Shown here: in pieces, positions 1 through 12,400 of the stretch
Layout of the letters: each line of letters begins with the position of its first letter
Numbering within the stretch: the first letter of the stretch is position 1
Origin: Zygnema cylindricum
Taxonomy: Eukaryota > Streptophyta > Zygnematophyceae > Zygnematales > Zygnemataceae
NCBI GenBank assembly: GCA_037447655.1
Contig: JBBHKE010001992.1
Span: forward strand, 1 to 64,000
Length of the DNA stretch: 64,000 nt
Reading direction: 5' to 3'
The notes under the pieces: model-generated
Database searches by the model: none
Told to the model about the DNA's origin: nothing
The model's input: the letters and a program-made list of their open reading frames with translations, nothing else
Position numbers and translations under genes: made by a program

Positions 1-75
1 CGGAGGAAGGGGAAGGGGAGCGAGATGGGGAGGAGGAGGGGGAGGAGGAGGAGGAGGGAGGGGAGGTAGAGGTCG
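1..75. repeat. Purine-rich GGA/GAGG low-complexity tract
   Basis: The window opens in a GGAGGA-type purine run that ends near position 70. It has no coding features and may be the tail of a longer repeat outside the window. Confidence 0.6.
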
Positions 76-254
76 AAATTCTGATAGGGGTTTTGATGAG
101 TAGAGGTTCAAAATTGAGCAAAAAAACATCAAATTTTGGGCCTCAAAGAGGCATTTAATTTTTGTTTCTCAGTTGTTAACAAAAGTTTCCGATTAGTTTT
201 TACTTTGTCATATGATTTTTTGCTTTTTTTTGGTGTTTTCTCCTATCAAAGTAT

Positions 255-520
255 ATTTCTCGTATCTCTCCGCTCTTGTCACTCCACTCCTAACTCTGCA
301 ATCTTGTTTCTTCCCTTGTATCTTTCTACTCCTATTTCTCCACTCCTGTTTCTCCACTCCTATCTCTCCGCTCCTATCTCTCTACTTCTATATCTCCACT
401 TCTATCTCCCACTCCTATCTCTCCACTCCTATCTCTCTACTCCTATTTCTCCACTCCTATTCTTCCACTCCTATCTCTGCACTCGTGCCTCCCCACTCCT
501 CTCTCCCCTTACCATATCCC
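255..520. repeat. Degenerate pyrimidine minisatellite (TCTCCACTCCTA-like)
   Basis: About twenty imperfect copies of a 12-14 bp unit close to TCTCCACTCCTA run head to tail, and C/T-rich sequence continues to about 720. The apparent open frames here are products of the repeat and are not called as genes. From 720 to 1070 the sequence is AT-rich and shows no feature. Confidence 0.7.
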
Positions 521-1069
521 CTCGCCCTATTTCTCTATTTCCCTCTTCTGTAACGCCTCCCGCTGTCCTCTTCCCTTCCTCATGTCTTTTCTCTCCATGT
601 CCTCAACTTCCCTCCCTTCTCTCTTCCTCTCCCTCTCCTCCACTTCCAGTCCTAAACCATGCCCCTCCTATTTTCCACTTTTCCCTCCCTCCAGTCCCTT
701 CTCCCCCCAATTTTTTTTCTTTTCAAATTTTCTTAACATCTTAACCTTCAACACTACATTTCCTTTTTTCGTAAATTTTGTCATCTTTTTACCGCTTTTA
801 AATCAACAAACCGTTTTTTCCCCAGCTTGAAAGTATCGACATTTCAATTAAAATGTGATTTAAATAATTAATCATTTTCTATTTTGTTTTTTTGATTGGA
901 TGAAGTCATCCTTACTTCTTTTACTTACTTAAGGGAAATTTTATGAATATAAATATTTATAAATAAATACATATAAATAAATACACGTAAATAAACATAT
1001 ATAAATGAATACGTATAAATACAATTTAATGTGCATAAATACTTGTAAATAGTTCCATATCAATCCATA

Positions 1070-1427
1070 ATACGCAGGATAAATTAAAAAGCACGATGGT
1101 AAACCATCTGGGCTTGGGGGTACAAAAGGGGTAGTATGGCCGAAACTGAAAAACTACCAGTAGGGGAATAAAATAACAGTACTACAAAAGCAAAAAGAAA
1201 ACAAGAAGGAAAATAAAGGCTCCCAAACACAAAATGAAAAGCATGGCAACTGACAAAACCAAAACTACAACCCCAACCCCAACCCAATTAAATAACTACG
1301 AAAAGCAACCCCGAAAGTCCCCCCATCCCGGGGGAGCACGCTGAGGGAGTTCCAGAACCCGGCGACGATCCATAGCCGCAACAGCCGATGGGAGGAGAAT
1401 AGAAGCTTGCACTCGTTGTAAAGCCAC
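1070..1427 (-). pseudogene. LINE-family 3' end: last codons of ORF2 plus 3' UTR
   Basis: On the minus strand, from 1427 to about 1290, the reading VALQRVQASILLPS... ends in RGCFS and a stop. The plus-strand LINE remnant at 3170-3310 ends the same way (VALQRVQAFILLRS...RGCFS, stop). A T-rich 3' UTR follows, ending in the tail CAGATGGTTTACCATCG near 1100, again shared with the plus copy. This is a 5'-truncated non-LTR retrotransposon insertion; 5' truncation is usual for LINEs. Shared protein end plus shared tail make the relationship firm. The family name is not known. Confidence 0.6.
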
Positions 1428-1617
1428 AGAATCCATAATTAATATAAATAGATAATGAATTAAACATCCATAAGGGTATCAAAAATTGCTTGAACAAAAT
1501 AAGTTGATTGTGAAACGTTTTATTAGAAATGGTAACACTAATTTGATCCTTGTTTTTATATTTTACTATGTGAACAAAAAACATATTTATTAATCATTGT
1601 TGTCGCTAACTTTTTTC

Positions 1618-1665
1618 AGATGGGTTACCATTGCGCTTTTGAATAAAGTTAGCCACCCCTAAAGG
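1618..1665 (+). mobile_element. Very short LINE 3' tail of the same family
   Basis: CAGATGGGTTACCATTGCGC followed by TTTTGAATAAAGTTAGCC matches the last ~50 bases of the LINE copy that ends near 3560 (AAATGGTTTACCATCGCGAT, then TTTTTAATAAAGTTGGCC). Only the extreme 3' end is present, so this would be a severely 5'-truncated insertion. An ATAT run follows at 1690. Confidence 0.5.
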
Positions 1666-1950
1666 TGGAGGGTGTGGCTGAATTGGTATATATATATATT
1701 AAGGCTTTTTAGGGATATTTTTGAGGGTTTTGTGAGGGTTTTTTAAGTCAGCCCGTACTTCTAGCACGACCTTCTTGTGAGGCTTGAGTATATAACATAA
1801 TACTATATTGTATGTACTCACAATTTGAGTACACCTCGTCCCAAACTTTAAAGCACACCTTGGTGATGGGACAGAGGAAAATGGAGTTTTTGTGAGTTGA
1901 CGGTGCTATATGCTCATTATTTGCTCCAAGTTGTCCTCTGTGCTAAGGGT

Positions 1951-2155
1951 CTACACCGCTAATCATTATTAATGGTGAAGTAATTTTCACCACTTAGCAT
2001 CTTTTCTCTTTGCACACTTTATCAGATTGTCAATCGGAGACCGCCAATAAGAAGGTGAGCATCTTGTTTTTCCAATAGCAAACATGTGATTGACGATCCA
2101 ACATGTGTGTAGGAAGAAAAGATGTGGAGAAAAAAGCTTTAACACTAATAATAAA
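1951..2155. mobile_element. Degenerate MITE with CTACACCG ends
   Basis: It starts CTACACCGCTAATCATTATT and ends near TTAACACTAATAATAA. Inside is an inverted pair CATCTTTTCTC / GAAAAGATG, the same arrangement as the better-kept copy at 62635-62861. No protein is encoded. The right end has decayed. Confidence 0.45.
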
Positions 2156-2252
2156 TTAATATCTCCACGATACTATCAACCCCATCACCAAGCTGTATAC
2201 TAGACCACGGCGCGTGATACTATCGACGGCGCGTGTTGCTCCAGCTCCCTAA

Positions 2253-3560
2253 TTAGGAAGTTGGTGCCTTGTTGCCTCCACTTTTGTCTCTCGTTTTCTG
2301 GCTGGGGACACTCCTATTCTTTCTGCCGTTGTTCCCCGTCTTTCGGACGGTGAGCTTGACGTCTAGCGGTCCCTTTTGGATGCACCACGTTCTCTTTCTT
2401 CGGCTGCTATCGCTGACATGCCGGTTCTTTCCACTCTTGTTAACATCAGTTGCACGCCAGGAATTCATTTCTGATCGGGTTGTCACTGCTATTAAGACCA
2501 AGCTTATAGAGGCGCTTCCTTCCGATTCTTCGCGTCCACGCTTTTTCTCTTGTGGCGGACCTGGTTCCAAAGCCTGACTATTGGCTATCCCTATCTTATC
2601 CACCCTCCGTTTCACTCTGGCACAGTTCACCACGACCCTCAGGTTTTGGCTTAGCCCCCCTCACCCACCTTTGCTTGGCTCTCTTGTTTGCTCATGTGAC
2701 CATGTTCTCGAGCCCGACGGTGTCCATTTGCTTCGGTGCTCCCACGGGGGCGAGTTGATTTAGCGCATCATTTGAGACACCATCGCTTCTATCGCTTCCG
2801 AGAGGGGATTTTCTATTTGTAGGAAGGTTTCCCACATTATTCCTTTGCGTCGGATTGACCTTGTATTACTTGATGGTGCGCGTCGTACATTTGGTGACGT
2901 TATTTTGGCGAACCCTACCTCGGATACAGTTGTCAGCCAAGCAGCTCGGCATGTGGGTGTGGCCCCTCGTGACGCGGCTAGGAGGAAGGAGCTTGATTAT
3001 GCCCATCGCGATGCTATGGATGGCTTCATTCCAATGGCAGTCGAGATTTTCGGTTGTTTGGGTGTGGCATTGGACGAGTTCCCTTGTGCTTGTGGTTGGC
3101 GCTCGTTCGAGCGGCGAGGACTTGGGAGCCCTTTGAGCCATTATGTTTCAGTACTTATTTTAATGGTCAACGTTTATTTGTGGCCCTACAACGAGTGCAA
3201 GCTTTTATCCTCCTTCGATCGTCTATTGCAGTTATGGATCGTCCTCATGTTCAGGATCTCCCTCCTCATGCTTCTCCGAGATTCAACGACTTACGTGGTT
3301 GCTTTTCATAGATTTTTAATTTTGTTGGGGTTTTGTTGATACATGTTGGTTTTTTCCTTTGATGTCATATTTGTTGGTTTTTGCTTCTTTTGATGTTTTC
3401 GGTTTAGTTGCCATCTTTTCGTATTTTCATTGCTTTTGCTTTACTTTTCCTTTTTGTTTTTTCCCCGCACATGTAGTTTTTCAGTCTTTGAAATGCTACT
3501 ATCGTTTGTTCCCATGGATTCAAATGGTTTACCATCGCGATTTTTAATAAAGTTGGCCTC
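2253..3560 (+). pseudogene. 5'-truncated, frameshifted LINE (non-LTR retrotransposon) ORF2 C-terminus
   Basis: Three plus-strand frames together give the C-terminal part of a LINE-type reverse transcriptase polyprotein. 2700-2760 reads DHVLEPDGVHLLRCSHGGEL; 2845-3130 reads RRIDLVLLDGARRTFGDVIL... to IPMAVEIFGCLGVALDEF; 3160-3310 reads RLFVALQRVQAFILLRSS... to RGCFS and a stop. The cysteine/histidine-containing 'GVHLLRCSHGG' segment followed by 'R(V/I)DLVL.DGARRT' is typical of the region after the RT domain in several LINE clades (family knowledge). No RT catalytic motif lies in the window. At least two frameshifts make it a dead copy. The 3' UTR ends in the shared tail AAATGGTTTACCATCG at about 3520. 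Confidence 0.6.
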
Positions 3561-4529
3561 CTACGATGGTAGCATGCTCATGTCTACGCCTTAATTTCCT
3601 GATTGGTGGGGTCCATGGCCTCAACTAGTTTGTCGTAGTATGCCCTCACCAACAATCCTCTAGGCCACTCACCCATGGACATCATCACCCATGATATCCA
3701 CCCTCCCTAGCACCACTCTTGGCCATGCACAAAAAGACACATAGTACCATCAAGGAGGCTGGTGATATCTACGAGGACCGAGGTGTCAAGGTCAGGTATT
3801 GTACACACAAACAGGCACCACATACACGATGATGCCCTCCTTCACTATCCCGTCTAGTCCGTATTACTGTCATTGTCCCTGTCACCGTCACTGTCACTTT
3901 CACTGTTACCGTCACTGAAGCACTACACCACTCACCATTTAGCAATACAGATTTACTAGTGTTAGTGCGAATTTGAATAAACATTACCAATTTAGTGCTA
4001 GTAGTCCACGTTCTTAAATAGTATTGCTAACACTATTTTGTGATTTTCGGTCGAGGTCGCGACTCAATTAATGTTGTTAGCTCTAATTACAATGTGCAAT
4101 GCACATAGTACACATGTTACTGAATATATATGTATGCATATATATGTATACATACATATACATACATATAATAGATATAGATAGAGAACATAGATAATAA
4201 TATTACGATATTATGTAAACTATTGTAGTTTGTTCCAATGGGAATTTTCCCTTCCTTTCAAGATCATAAGATGAATGATATTTTTCAAACATTCATAAAA
4301 CGGGCGACTTAAAAACAGAAACAATTTAACTCTCGATCACGATCGATTTCGCACAGCTTTGAAAGATTTGTTCGGTTAAAAGACCATCTTCCAAATTATT
4401 ATTAAAACGTTGAGAGTTTTAGCTTTTGAAATAACACCCAGGCACACACTGGAAAAAAAAGGGAGACTTAAAGTCACCATTGTCACGACAGCTGTAGTAA
4501 ATTGGTTGCCCAGAGTTCTAGATATCATA

Positions 4530-4760
4530 ACTCAAAAAATGAACAAAGAAAAAAACAAGGAACAGAATCAGCAAACAGAAAACAGAGAAACAGAAACAAA
4601 AAAAAAGCAAAAACTAGAACAAAAAACAACAACAACAAAAAAAATGGAAAACAAACAAGAAAACAACAAAAGAAACAATAACAAACACAGAAACAGAATC
4701 ATAAAAACGGAACCAGAAAGAGAAAACGGACAAAACAAAACGGAAAAACAAAAACGAAGA
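4530..4760. repeat. A-rich low-complexity tract (CAAAAA/GAAACA type)
   Basis: Imperfect AAACA/AGAAAC units run for about 230 bases. They create a spurious frame of K, N, Q, E and T only. Confidence 0.7.
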
Positions 4761-5084
4761 GACAACATTATGGTCCTATAATGTATTCTCGTCTTTCTAT
4801 TTACTCCTCCCTCCATGGAAACCCCAAAGAAGGAACCCAAAGTGGTCACATATTCACAAGCATGTGGACAAAGACACGTGTCACATATTCCCCTACCACT
4901 CCATGAACTTTCGTGTTTTTAGCATAAAGACAAGAGTAATGACTGTCTTTTATCCAAGTACCTGGAGTTACTTCTCGTAGACAAGTGTCACCGTACCTCG
5001 GAGCCTCGATGGGCCAAAAGTCCATAACATTGATTCCGTAGTTAGGAGCATATAATCTGTTTCCAAACCACAGTCACTCCTAGG

Positions 5085-5150
5085 AAAACCATTAGTCGTT
5101 TACAAAATTACGAAACCGTTAGTCGTTTACGAAACCATTAGTCGTTTACG
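5085..5150. repeat. Short tandem repeat, three units of GAAACCATTAGTCGTTTAC
   Basis: AAAACCATTAGTCGTTTAC, GAAACCGTTAGTCGTTTAC and GAAACCATTAGTCGTTTAC follow one another; the first pair is separated by an extra AAAATTAC. Confidence 0.7.
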
Positions 5151-6335
5151 ATGTAAAGATTAAAAATATTTCGGTGTTCTTCTTCAGCACTTGGCGCAAT
5201 AAAAAGCGAAGTCGTAAGACCTTGAAAAACGGAAGGGAAGTTCGAAGGTGACAGCTAGTGTTTAACCTTTACCTTATCCCCATATATTACATATATTAAC
5301 CTCAAGCACCAGACGTAAAAATCGAAAAACGGAAGGGAAATGGAGAGGCCACAGAAAGTAATCAATCTTAGATGTAACTTATTCTCGAGTTATATAAATG
5401 ATTGTATTCAAAACTAATTTATCGATGCTCGCTATAATTTTACCCGACTGAAAACAACGAATTCAAAAAATACTTCTAACGAAAATAACGATACACGGTG
5501 TAATGTCAGTAAATTGCTGGTACTGGGCATGCTCCAAACGCGAATTATACGGGCAGATATTTGGACGTCCGTAAGTAAAGTATCCGTACTAAAACGTACA
5601 GCCGACAAGCGAATGAGATGGTAGAATAAATATCCAAAAAAACCGAAGATACTGTACTGGAGATACTGGCGTTAGAGTTCTTCGTTTTACTGTTTTTATG
5701 GAGTATTATACTGGGGACCCCGCTAGTAAAGCCAGTAACAAATAGTCGTTATTGTTCACCGTACTGCAATGGTCACCAAAAATTTCCAGTAATTTCTGTC
5801 AGTGCAATTATTACTGTACAGATATTGTGCCTCGTTACATCTACTAGATTCAGTTCACTACATGCCAAAATTATAGGCTATATGCAAAAATTACTGTGAA
5901 TTACTATTTCTCTTCAACCAAAGTTAAACTGTACATTGAAAACTGCGCATACTGTGACTACTGACAAATCGCGATTACATATGCCTGATTACGTAATGAC
6001 AGTGCTGACAGTTTTTGCACAGAAAGTACAACGAAGTACGCTTTCAAGAAGAAAAAGGGACGATACGAAAAAAATTGGAAAGTGGAAAAAAAGAGAAGAA
6101 CAAAAAAACAAGAAAAAAGTTGTCGGAGGACGTAAATTTTTTTAGTAGTGATGTACATCGAGGACTATTTCCAGATACTTGACACGGGTATTAAGTTGGC
6201 GCTCGAGACCCGATATTTTATTGTTTTCCCTATCGAGCGTGATGCTGCAAATAAAAATTATAATATATGAATCTTCACAATTTGTCAAGATATAGCCGTT
6301 CGATTCCAGATGGACATCAAAGTACAAAACGTTTG

Positions 6336-6477
6336 TCAGAGTTTCGCAAGATTTTGCAAATCAGACTGATCGGAAGTTGAGGACACATTATTGCATGTCC
6401 ACGTGTCAAGAAAACATATGCTACATGAGTACAATTGGCAACCATACTCGTTGCCCGCCTTTCTCAGGTTCACATTA
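6336..6477 (-). CDS. NXPE-like gene A, terminal exon 8
   Basis: The 142-nt exon follows CACATTGCAG| and completes the phase-2 codon from exon 7. It ends in a TGA at 6336-6338. It encodes NVNLRKAGNEYGC then SICFLDTWTCNNVSSTSDQSD and LQNLAKL. FLDTW fits the 'DxW' of the last PC-esterase block. The usual D-x-x-H that supplies the catalytic histidine is not evident (SDQSDL instead), so the enzyme may be inactive or the terminus diverged. Confidence 0.6.
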
Positions 6478-9400
6478 CTGCAATGTGAACAGGTGAACAA
6501 GCCGTACAAGATATACATTGCTGAAACATTTCATGTAAAATGATATCATATTGAGAGCAATATTCGCGATACAGTATCACGATACATAAATGAGACGCCC
6601 TGATACGATACAGCAAAAATATTTTATCGCGATAGAGCTTAAGAAACTCTACAATACTACACCACTCATCGTTATTAGCGTTAAAGAATTATTAGTGTTA
6701 ATGCGAAATTATAATTGATAATACTAATTTAGTGCAAGGAGACATGGCAGATTGTAGTCCACGTCCTTGAAAAATGTTGTTAACTCTATTTTGTGATTTT
6801 TGGCCAAAAAAAGTCGCAATCGAATTAGTGTTATTAACACTAATAACGATGAGCGGTGTACACTGTGAATCGCTTTTAGTGTTAATAACACTAAATTCGC
6901 GCCCCTAACTTTTGACCCTCGAACCTAAAATATAATTAATAATACAAACTTTCTATTTACGTTAATATAGGTAAGGTTTAATTAGCGTCAATGACTCTAA
7001 TTTGGTCGATTTTTAAATAGTGTAGTGTACCAAATGTGTCATTCCGTACAATAACTGCTCGTTTTTTTGTAAAGTCGTACAGAAAAAATGTCAGATAACG
7101 GCGTCGAGACAGGAAAGTGAGTGGCGTTAAGATGGGAAAGTGCACTCATGGTTGATTCCTAGTAATAAAGACTGGGGAAAATCACTCGAACCTGTTCTCA
7201 TACATTCAGACATCGACAATGTGAACACAGGCTATAGCCGCTACACTATGGGAATGTGTATCCAAATTAGTGTTAGATGTATAAATTAGCGTTAATGTTT
7301 CGTTGGCGTTCAGCCCTTGAACCCAAAGTATAATTAATAACACTAATTGTTTCTTTACACTAATAATTTCTATACACTATAAGCGATTCACGGTGTAGCT
7401 TAAGGTTTAGCACAGGTGTTTTCAATGACCCAGGCATTTTGTTTATGGCTTTCGTCTTCTTGTCACGTCGTTTGGGGAGAGGCAAAAATGTTTAGAAAAT
7501 AATAAATATAGAAATAGCTGTTCACGCGTTACTCTTAATTTTTTTACTAGACACTGAGAGTAAATTACTTGAGCAGCAGTCAGTAGCAGTGACTATTTTC
7601 GCATTGTGTTTGGTTATTTTTGTTTTGCGTACAAGCTTTGTACAAACAACCAACAGCAATTGCTTTGGTTACTGACAGTAATCACAGTATTTTTGGCATA
7701 CATAATTACCCTGTTAGGTAGTCAATTCGACTTTGGTTCTTAAGATCTACGTGAAAAATAGAGTCATTGAATTGTAACTGAATCACGCCGTCAAATTACA
7801 TAAAATAGAATCACATTGGGATAGGCTCCACAATGTTCAAGGTTTCGGCCAAACACTGTACTATACTCCTTCGAATGCTTTAAACAATGGAATTCCTAAA
7901 AAGTCCACAACCAACCCCTCCAAATGTCTTATTTGATTGCAGATTTCTGTGCTTGAACCAGTCTCACCTTACGATCCTATTGGCTTCTGCAAATAGGGAA
8001 CTCCGTCGATAACCAACAAATCCACTGCAGCCGAAGAACCTATTTGGGAAAGGAGGGGCTGTCCTCCAAAAAAAGCGCGTGGTCTTCTTACGAGGCAAAT
8101 TCACAACCCAATTCATGAACTCCGGAAGGTAATGTGAATACGACCCAACTGGGTCATCACAGAACTGCACATCAACAATTTGACATTTACAGGAGACAGT
8201 AAGAGCTGTCAGGCAAGGAGACACCTTTCCCTTTCTTAAAGAAAAACACCATTTTGTGTTAGCAGTGCTAAATTTCGTTCAGCGGTAGCTTGATATATTA
8301 CAAAGCAGGCAATTGTTCCAAATGCAACAAAAACTTTTGGTATCTCTCACAAGAATCTGCCATTTGACACACTACAATTTAAACGTTTTGCAGTAAAGGC
8401 TACTCGTGAAGTGAGAAACATATATCCGAACACAAAAAATGTGAAGTTAGGATCGTGAATATGCTTCTTGACGACTCCAAAAACAATTGAGAGACACAGA
8501 AAAAAAAAAAAAAAAGGCGCAGAAAAAAGCCCACCCGGAAGGTCCATGCAGCTGTGCCGAGCACAACAATATCCGATGTGTTGGAGAATATCGGCCAATC
8601 AGGATCGCCCTTCCCAGAAGCACGCCAACAGCCATGCTCTCCATCCTTGAAAATTCCCTCCATCCAGTAGAATTTTAATAGGAGACTGGCCCCACTTTGT
8701 CGATCAACTATAGAAAACTCTCGGTTTCCATGAAATCTTCCAGTGAAATTTCCTGCGATAATTAACGACAGTACAAGAAGGGGGAAGCCAGATGAAAAAA
8801 AGTACCCAATCAAGCAGATGCAGGATGTTTTGGAAACACTCTATTCCGAGAACCTATAGGTAATGGGTTCAATTCCTGAATTCTCCATTCTAACAGATCA
8901 TTATTTTAGTTTTTTTTTTTGACATTTGGAAGCTGAAATGGATCATACATTTTTAAACCATCCCACCCGAGGATAACTCTTGTGTGACTGTGAAAATAAG
9001 GAGCGAGGAAACTCTTTTCGTACTTCTCCATACTGAAATATAATTTTCTTCTTCATACAAAAAGTGAGAAAAATTAGATTTTCTTCTTCTTATATGATAC
9101 ACAACATTAAATTTGCAAGTTTGGCTTTGCACTTTTAACAAAAGTTGTTCAGCTCACCCATAGAAAGATGTTAAATTGTCCTGGGAACTGGAAAACACGG
9201 ATATATAGCTTCAAATCACAATTCGAATAAAATTTCAGTTTGAAGTGGCCCACGCAATTTTGAAATCACCTGGTATACTGTAAGTTTGTACTTAACATGA
9301 CCCACATGATTTGTTAAGCCAGACTCAACAAATCATGTGAGTCACTAATTTGATGTCCGGTACTCATGTGCCCTGTTACCTATACCGATTTTTTTTTAAA

Positions 9401-12400
9401 TGACATGTTTTCTGCAAAGTGACTCATAAGAGTAGACATGTGGATAGTAGCTATCAACAAACAAAGTCGTTGTAAAAAATTATGTTTGATCTCCTTGACC
9501 TTGACATAGACAAGGTTGGGCGTAAATTTTTGATAGTGTCGACAAATGTTAAACCTTGCAAACGCAATAGTTAGACAACTTTTTATGGATTAGTCATTTT
9601 TTTTCAATTTTAAACCCAAACATAAAACAAACAGCAAGGTCGCACCAGTCAGGCTTAGAATTACTTTCAGTCCATTCAGCTAAACCTTCGGATAATGTTG
9701 GTGACAGAGATAGTTTCAAAATGCATGCACTAACCTAGCCCTAAAATACCCTAAAAAAGTCAAAACAACTGCCATGTAGAGCTCAATCCATAAAGCGTCG
9801 ATCAGTTCATTTCTCCAAACGAACCGTTCCTTTTCATCCCATTAAAAGCCGTCAAAAAAAAAAAAAGGTTGACCGTACAGAATACTACCTCAGATGCATG
9901 TAAAGCATATACAAAGTGGAACCAGACAGACTGCAGTTAATGAGACATGTTAAAGATTTGCTATTGTGTTTTACTATGGTGTTTTTAAACCTATGTGACA
10001 CTACAGGTAGCTCTAATTAGTTGCCAGACAGCCTGTCCTTCCAAATAACAAACACTTCCAGGTCCCTTTTAAACTCCTCTACAGGTCTACTAAACATTTC
10101 TACAAATAACCTTTATAATCTTACAATATAAAACTTCTCCAATAGATAATCCCCCTTGTTTCTTAGTTAACCTGCATCAACGCTGTAATCAAAACATAAT
10201 TTTTCATATTCCACAACCCACAGTACTGTTTTTAGTTCTTTTCTACAGTCTGTTAGTACGCTGGCTGATTTAAAAAAACTGGTTTTCAAAATATATATAT
10301 TTTACGGGAGAGCGACCAATAGAACACATCTTCCGGAGATGGAGCATTTTCTGGAGGAAGACAAGCAGGAGTATTGATTGAAGAGAGAGGAGGACAAGGA
10401 GGATGAATTTTTGAGGAAGGCAGCTTGTATGGCAGGAGTGTAGGAAACAGAAGAAAAGGAATCAGATGGGACAGAAGAGGGCGAGAATGAGAAAGGTGGG
10501 AGTTGATGCCTTCAGTTGAGACAAATGGACATATCAAGTTATATAAAGAGGAAGTTTGCTTCAGATGTAAGCTTGGAAAAACAGAGAGAAAGAATGGAGG
10601 GGTGGAGAAGGAGATTAATGGTTGGACTGATATTGATAAACAAGTAACCTGCTTGATACTTTACTATACTTTGCTTGACGGCCTTTCAGGTCGCTGCAAT
10701 TAAAATGTGAAACTAAAAAACGGTAATGGATAACTTTTTTGATGCATGAGCAGCGGACTAAACAGACTCTGAAGAAATTTCAATTTTTTTTTCTGTTTCT
10801 TCAAGTTCAACAGATTTCAAACAGGGGACGAGACAGAGACCAAACTATGCCGAGGTAGAACCTGCATTCGTCTAATAGAGTGGACATGCATATGTTCTTG
10901 CTGTAGTGTCTAGACTTCCAGTACAACAACCCATTATGAACATAGAACAAAGTGTACAAACCATTCAATACTTTATCATGTGGTTCGTACTTAAAAAACA
11001 ACTTTTTTAAATAGAACGAGGTCGGTTTTGACATGCCACAGCGTAAGACAGGCAAGGAAGGATAAAACCTGCATGTAAATCGAAACGGCGACATCAACAG
11101 AAAAATGGAGAAACGCCATAATAAGTCAAGCAATTGACGGAGGAAATTTCCGCAAACAAGGAGTTTTTTTCGATCAAAACTTCTACGCAAAAAAATGGTC
11201 AATACGCTGTAGAAACTGTGCAATCGTATTTTTTCTTCTATGACATGAACAATACCAAAATTGCGCATTTATGCATAACCTTGAAACCAATGACCATATT
11301 TCTGAATTAGGGCTCACCATAAACTAGTGTTTGAAGATGTGTAAAAAGAGCCCTCAGGTGCGAGTCTCCCACAATAGATATCTCCTCGATACCTTTTCCA
11401 AGTAAAACACCTGCAAAAGTGTCCAATGGTTGTAGCTGCCCTGCACACAAATAGGGCTGGAACTGAAGGTAAGGTCGTCCGAGAGGTGGAGGAATTCCTA
11501 CAGAAGTATAGGAAGTTCTAAGATCCAGGAGATGTCGTCCGAACCGTCTCTTCTTCTCCAAGTTCCTGGCAAATGGTTGTTCGGGCACGTCCCGTGTGTC
11601 CACCCATCGTCCCACGTGACCTAAGTCACATGGAGTCGGAAGTGGTTCCTCCTCCAAATCCTCGGGCTCCACTACCTCCACCTCCAGAAGGACCAATCGC
11701 CCGGGTTTCGTGCCTCCGGACACATCCACCCTGCCTACCTGAAAAGCAACGCAGCATCAGCACGACAGCTACCTCGCTTTTTTTTCTTTTTTTTTAAGAT
11801 TCCTTTTAGAGATTTACTAGGGTTTTATTTTAAGATTGTTTGAAGGTAAGCTGTTTTGAAGGTTTTCTTCTAGAGGTTTTCTAGGGTTTTATTTTAAGAT
11901 TGTTTGAAGGTTTTCTTTTAGATTTTCTAGGGTTTCATATTAAGATGGTTTGCAGGTTTTCTTTTAGAGATTTTCTAGGGTTTTATTTTAAGATGGTTTG
12001 CAGGTTTTCTTTTAGATATTTTCTAGGGTTTTATTTTAAAATTGTTTGAGGTTTTCTTGAGGTTGTTTTTCAGAATTTTTACGTTCTTTTAGGTTAAAGT
12101 AGGGTTTTTTAGAGTGGTATGCCCACTGCCCATGAGAAGGAGTCATCAACAATGGCTCCGTTATTCCACGTAATTCATGTATTTTAGACACATGAAAAAC
12201 CTTTCATGTGAGTCTTCTTTTTCTTTCTGTCTTGTGAGTATTTTGTGAATGTACACTTTGCACACCTGTTTGAGTAGTTGTATGGGTACTCATAAAACTG
12301 TACTATTATTCATAAATAATTTTCGAGAGTATAACCTGGCTATCAAACAAAAACTGGAACCTTGTACCTTGAATGCCATAAAGCATTACATTGAAAGGCC

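Larger units (their letters stand above)
3561..6335. other. Intergenic, no gene recognised
   Basis: No coding region is supported. The stretch contains MITE-like debris at 3905-4105, an ATATAC-rich run near 4120-4180, an A-rich tract at 4530-4760 and a short tandem repeat at 5085-5150. The minus-strand NXPE-like gene terminates just beyond it at 6336. Confidence 0.5.

Noticed and set aside
136-830. Overlapping open frames of up to 202 codons
   Set aside because: They are translations of a pyrimidine minisatellite in several frames at once, with no conserved product.
4410-4781. 123-codon frame rich in K, N, Q, E and T
   Set aside because: It coincides with an A-rich low-complexity tract.
10807-11268. 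153-codon minus-strand frame near NXPE exon 5
   Set aside because: Exon 5 joins in phase directly to 8752-8535, and the content matches no part of the PC-esterase domain, so it is intronic.
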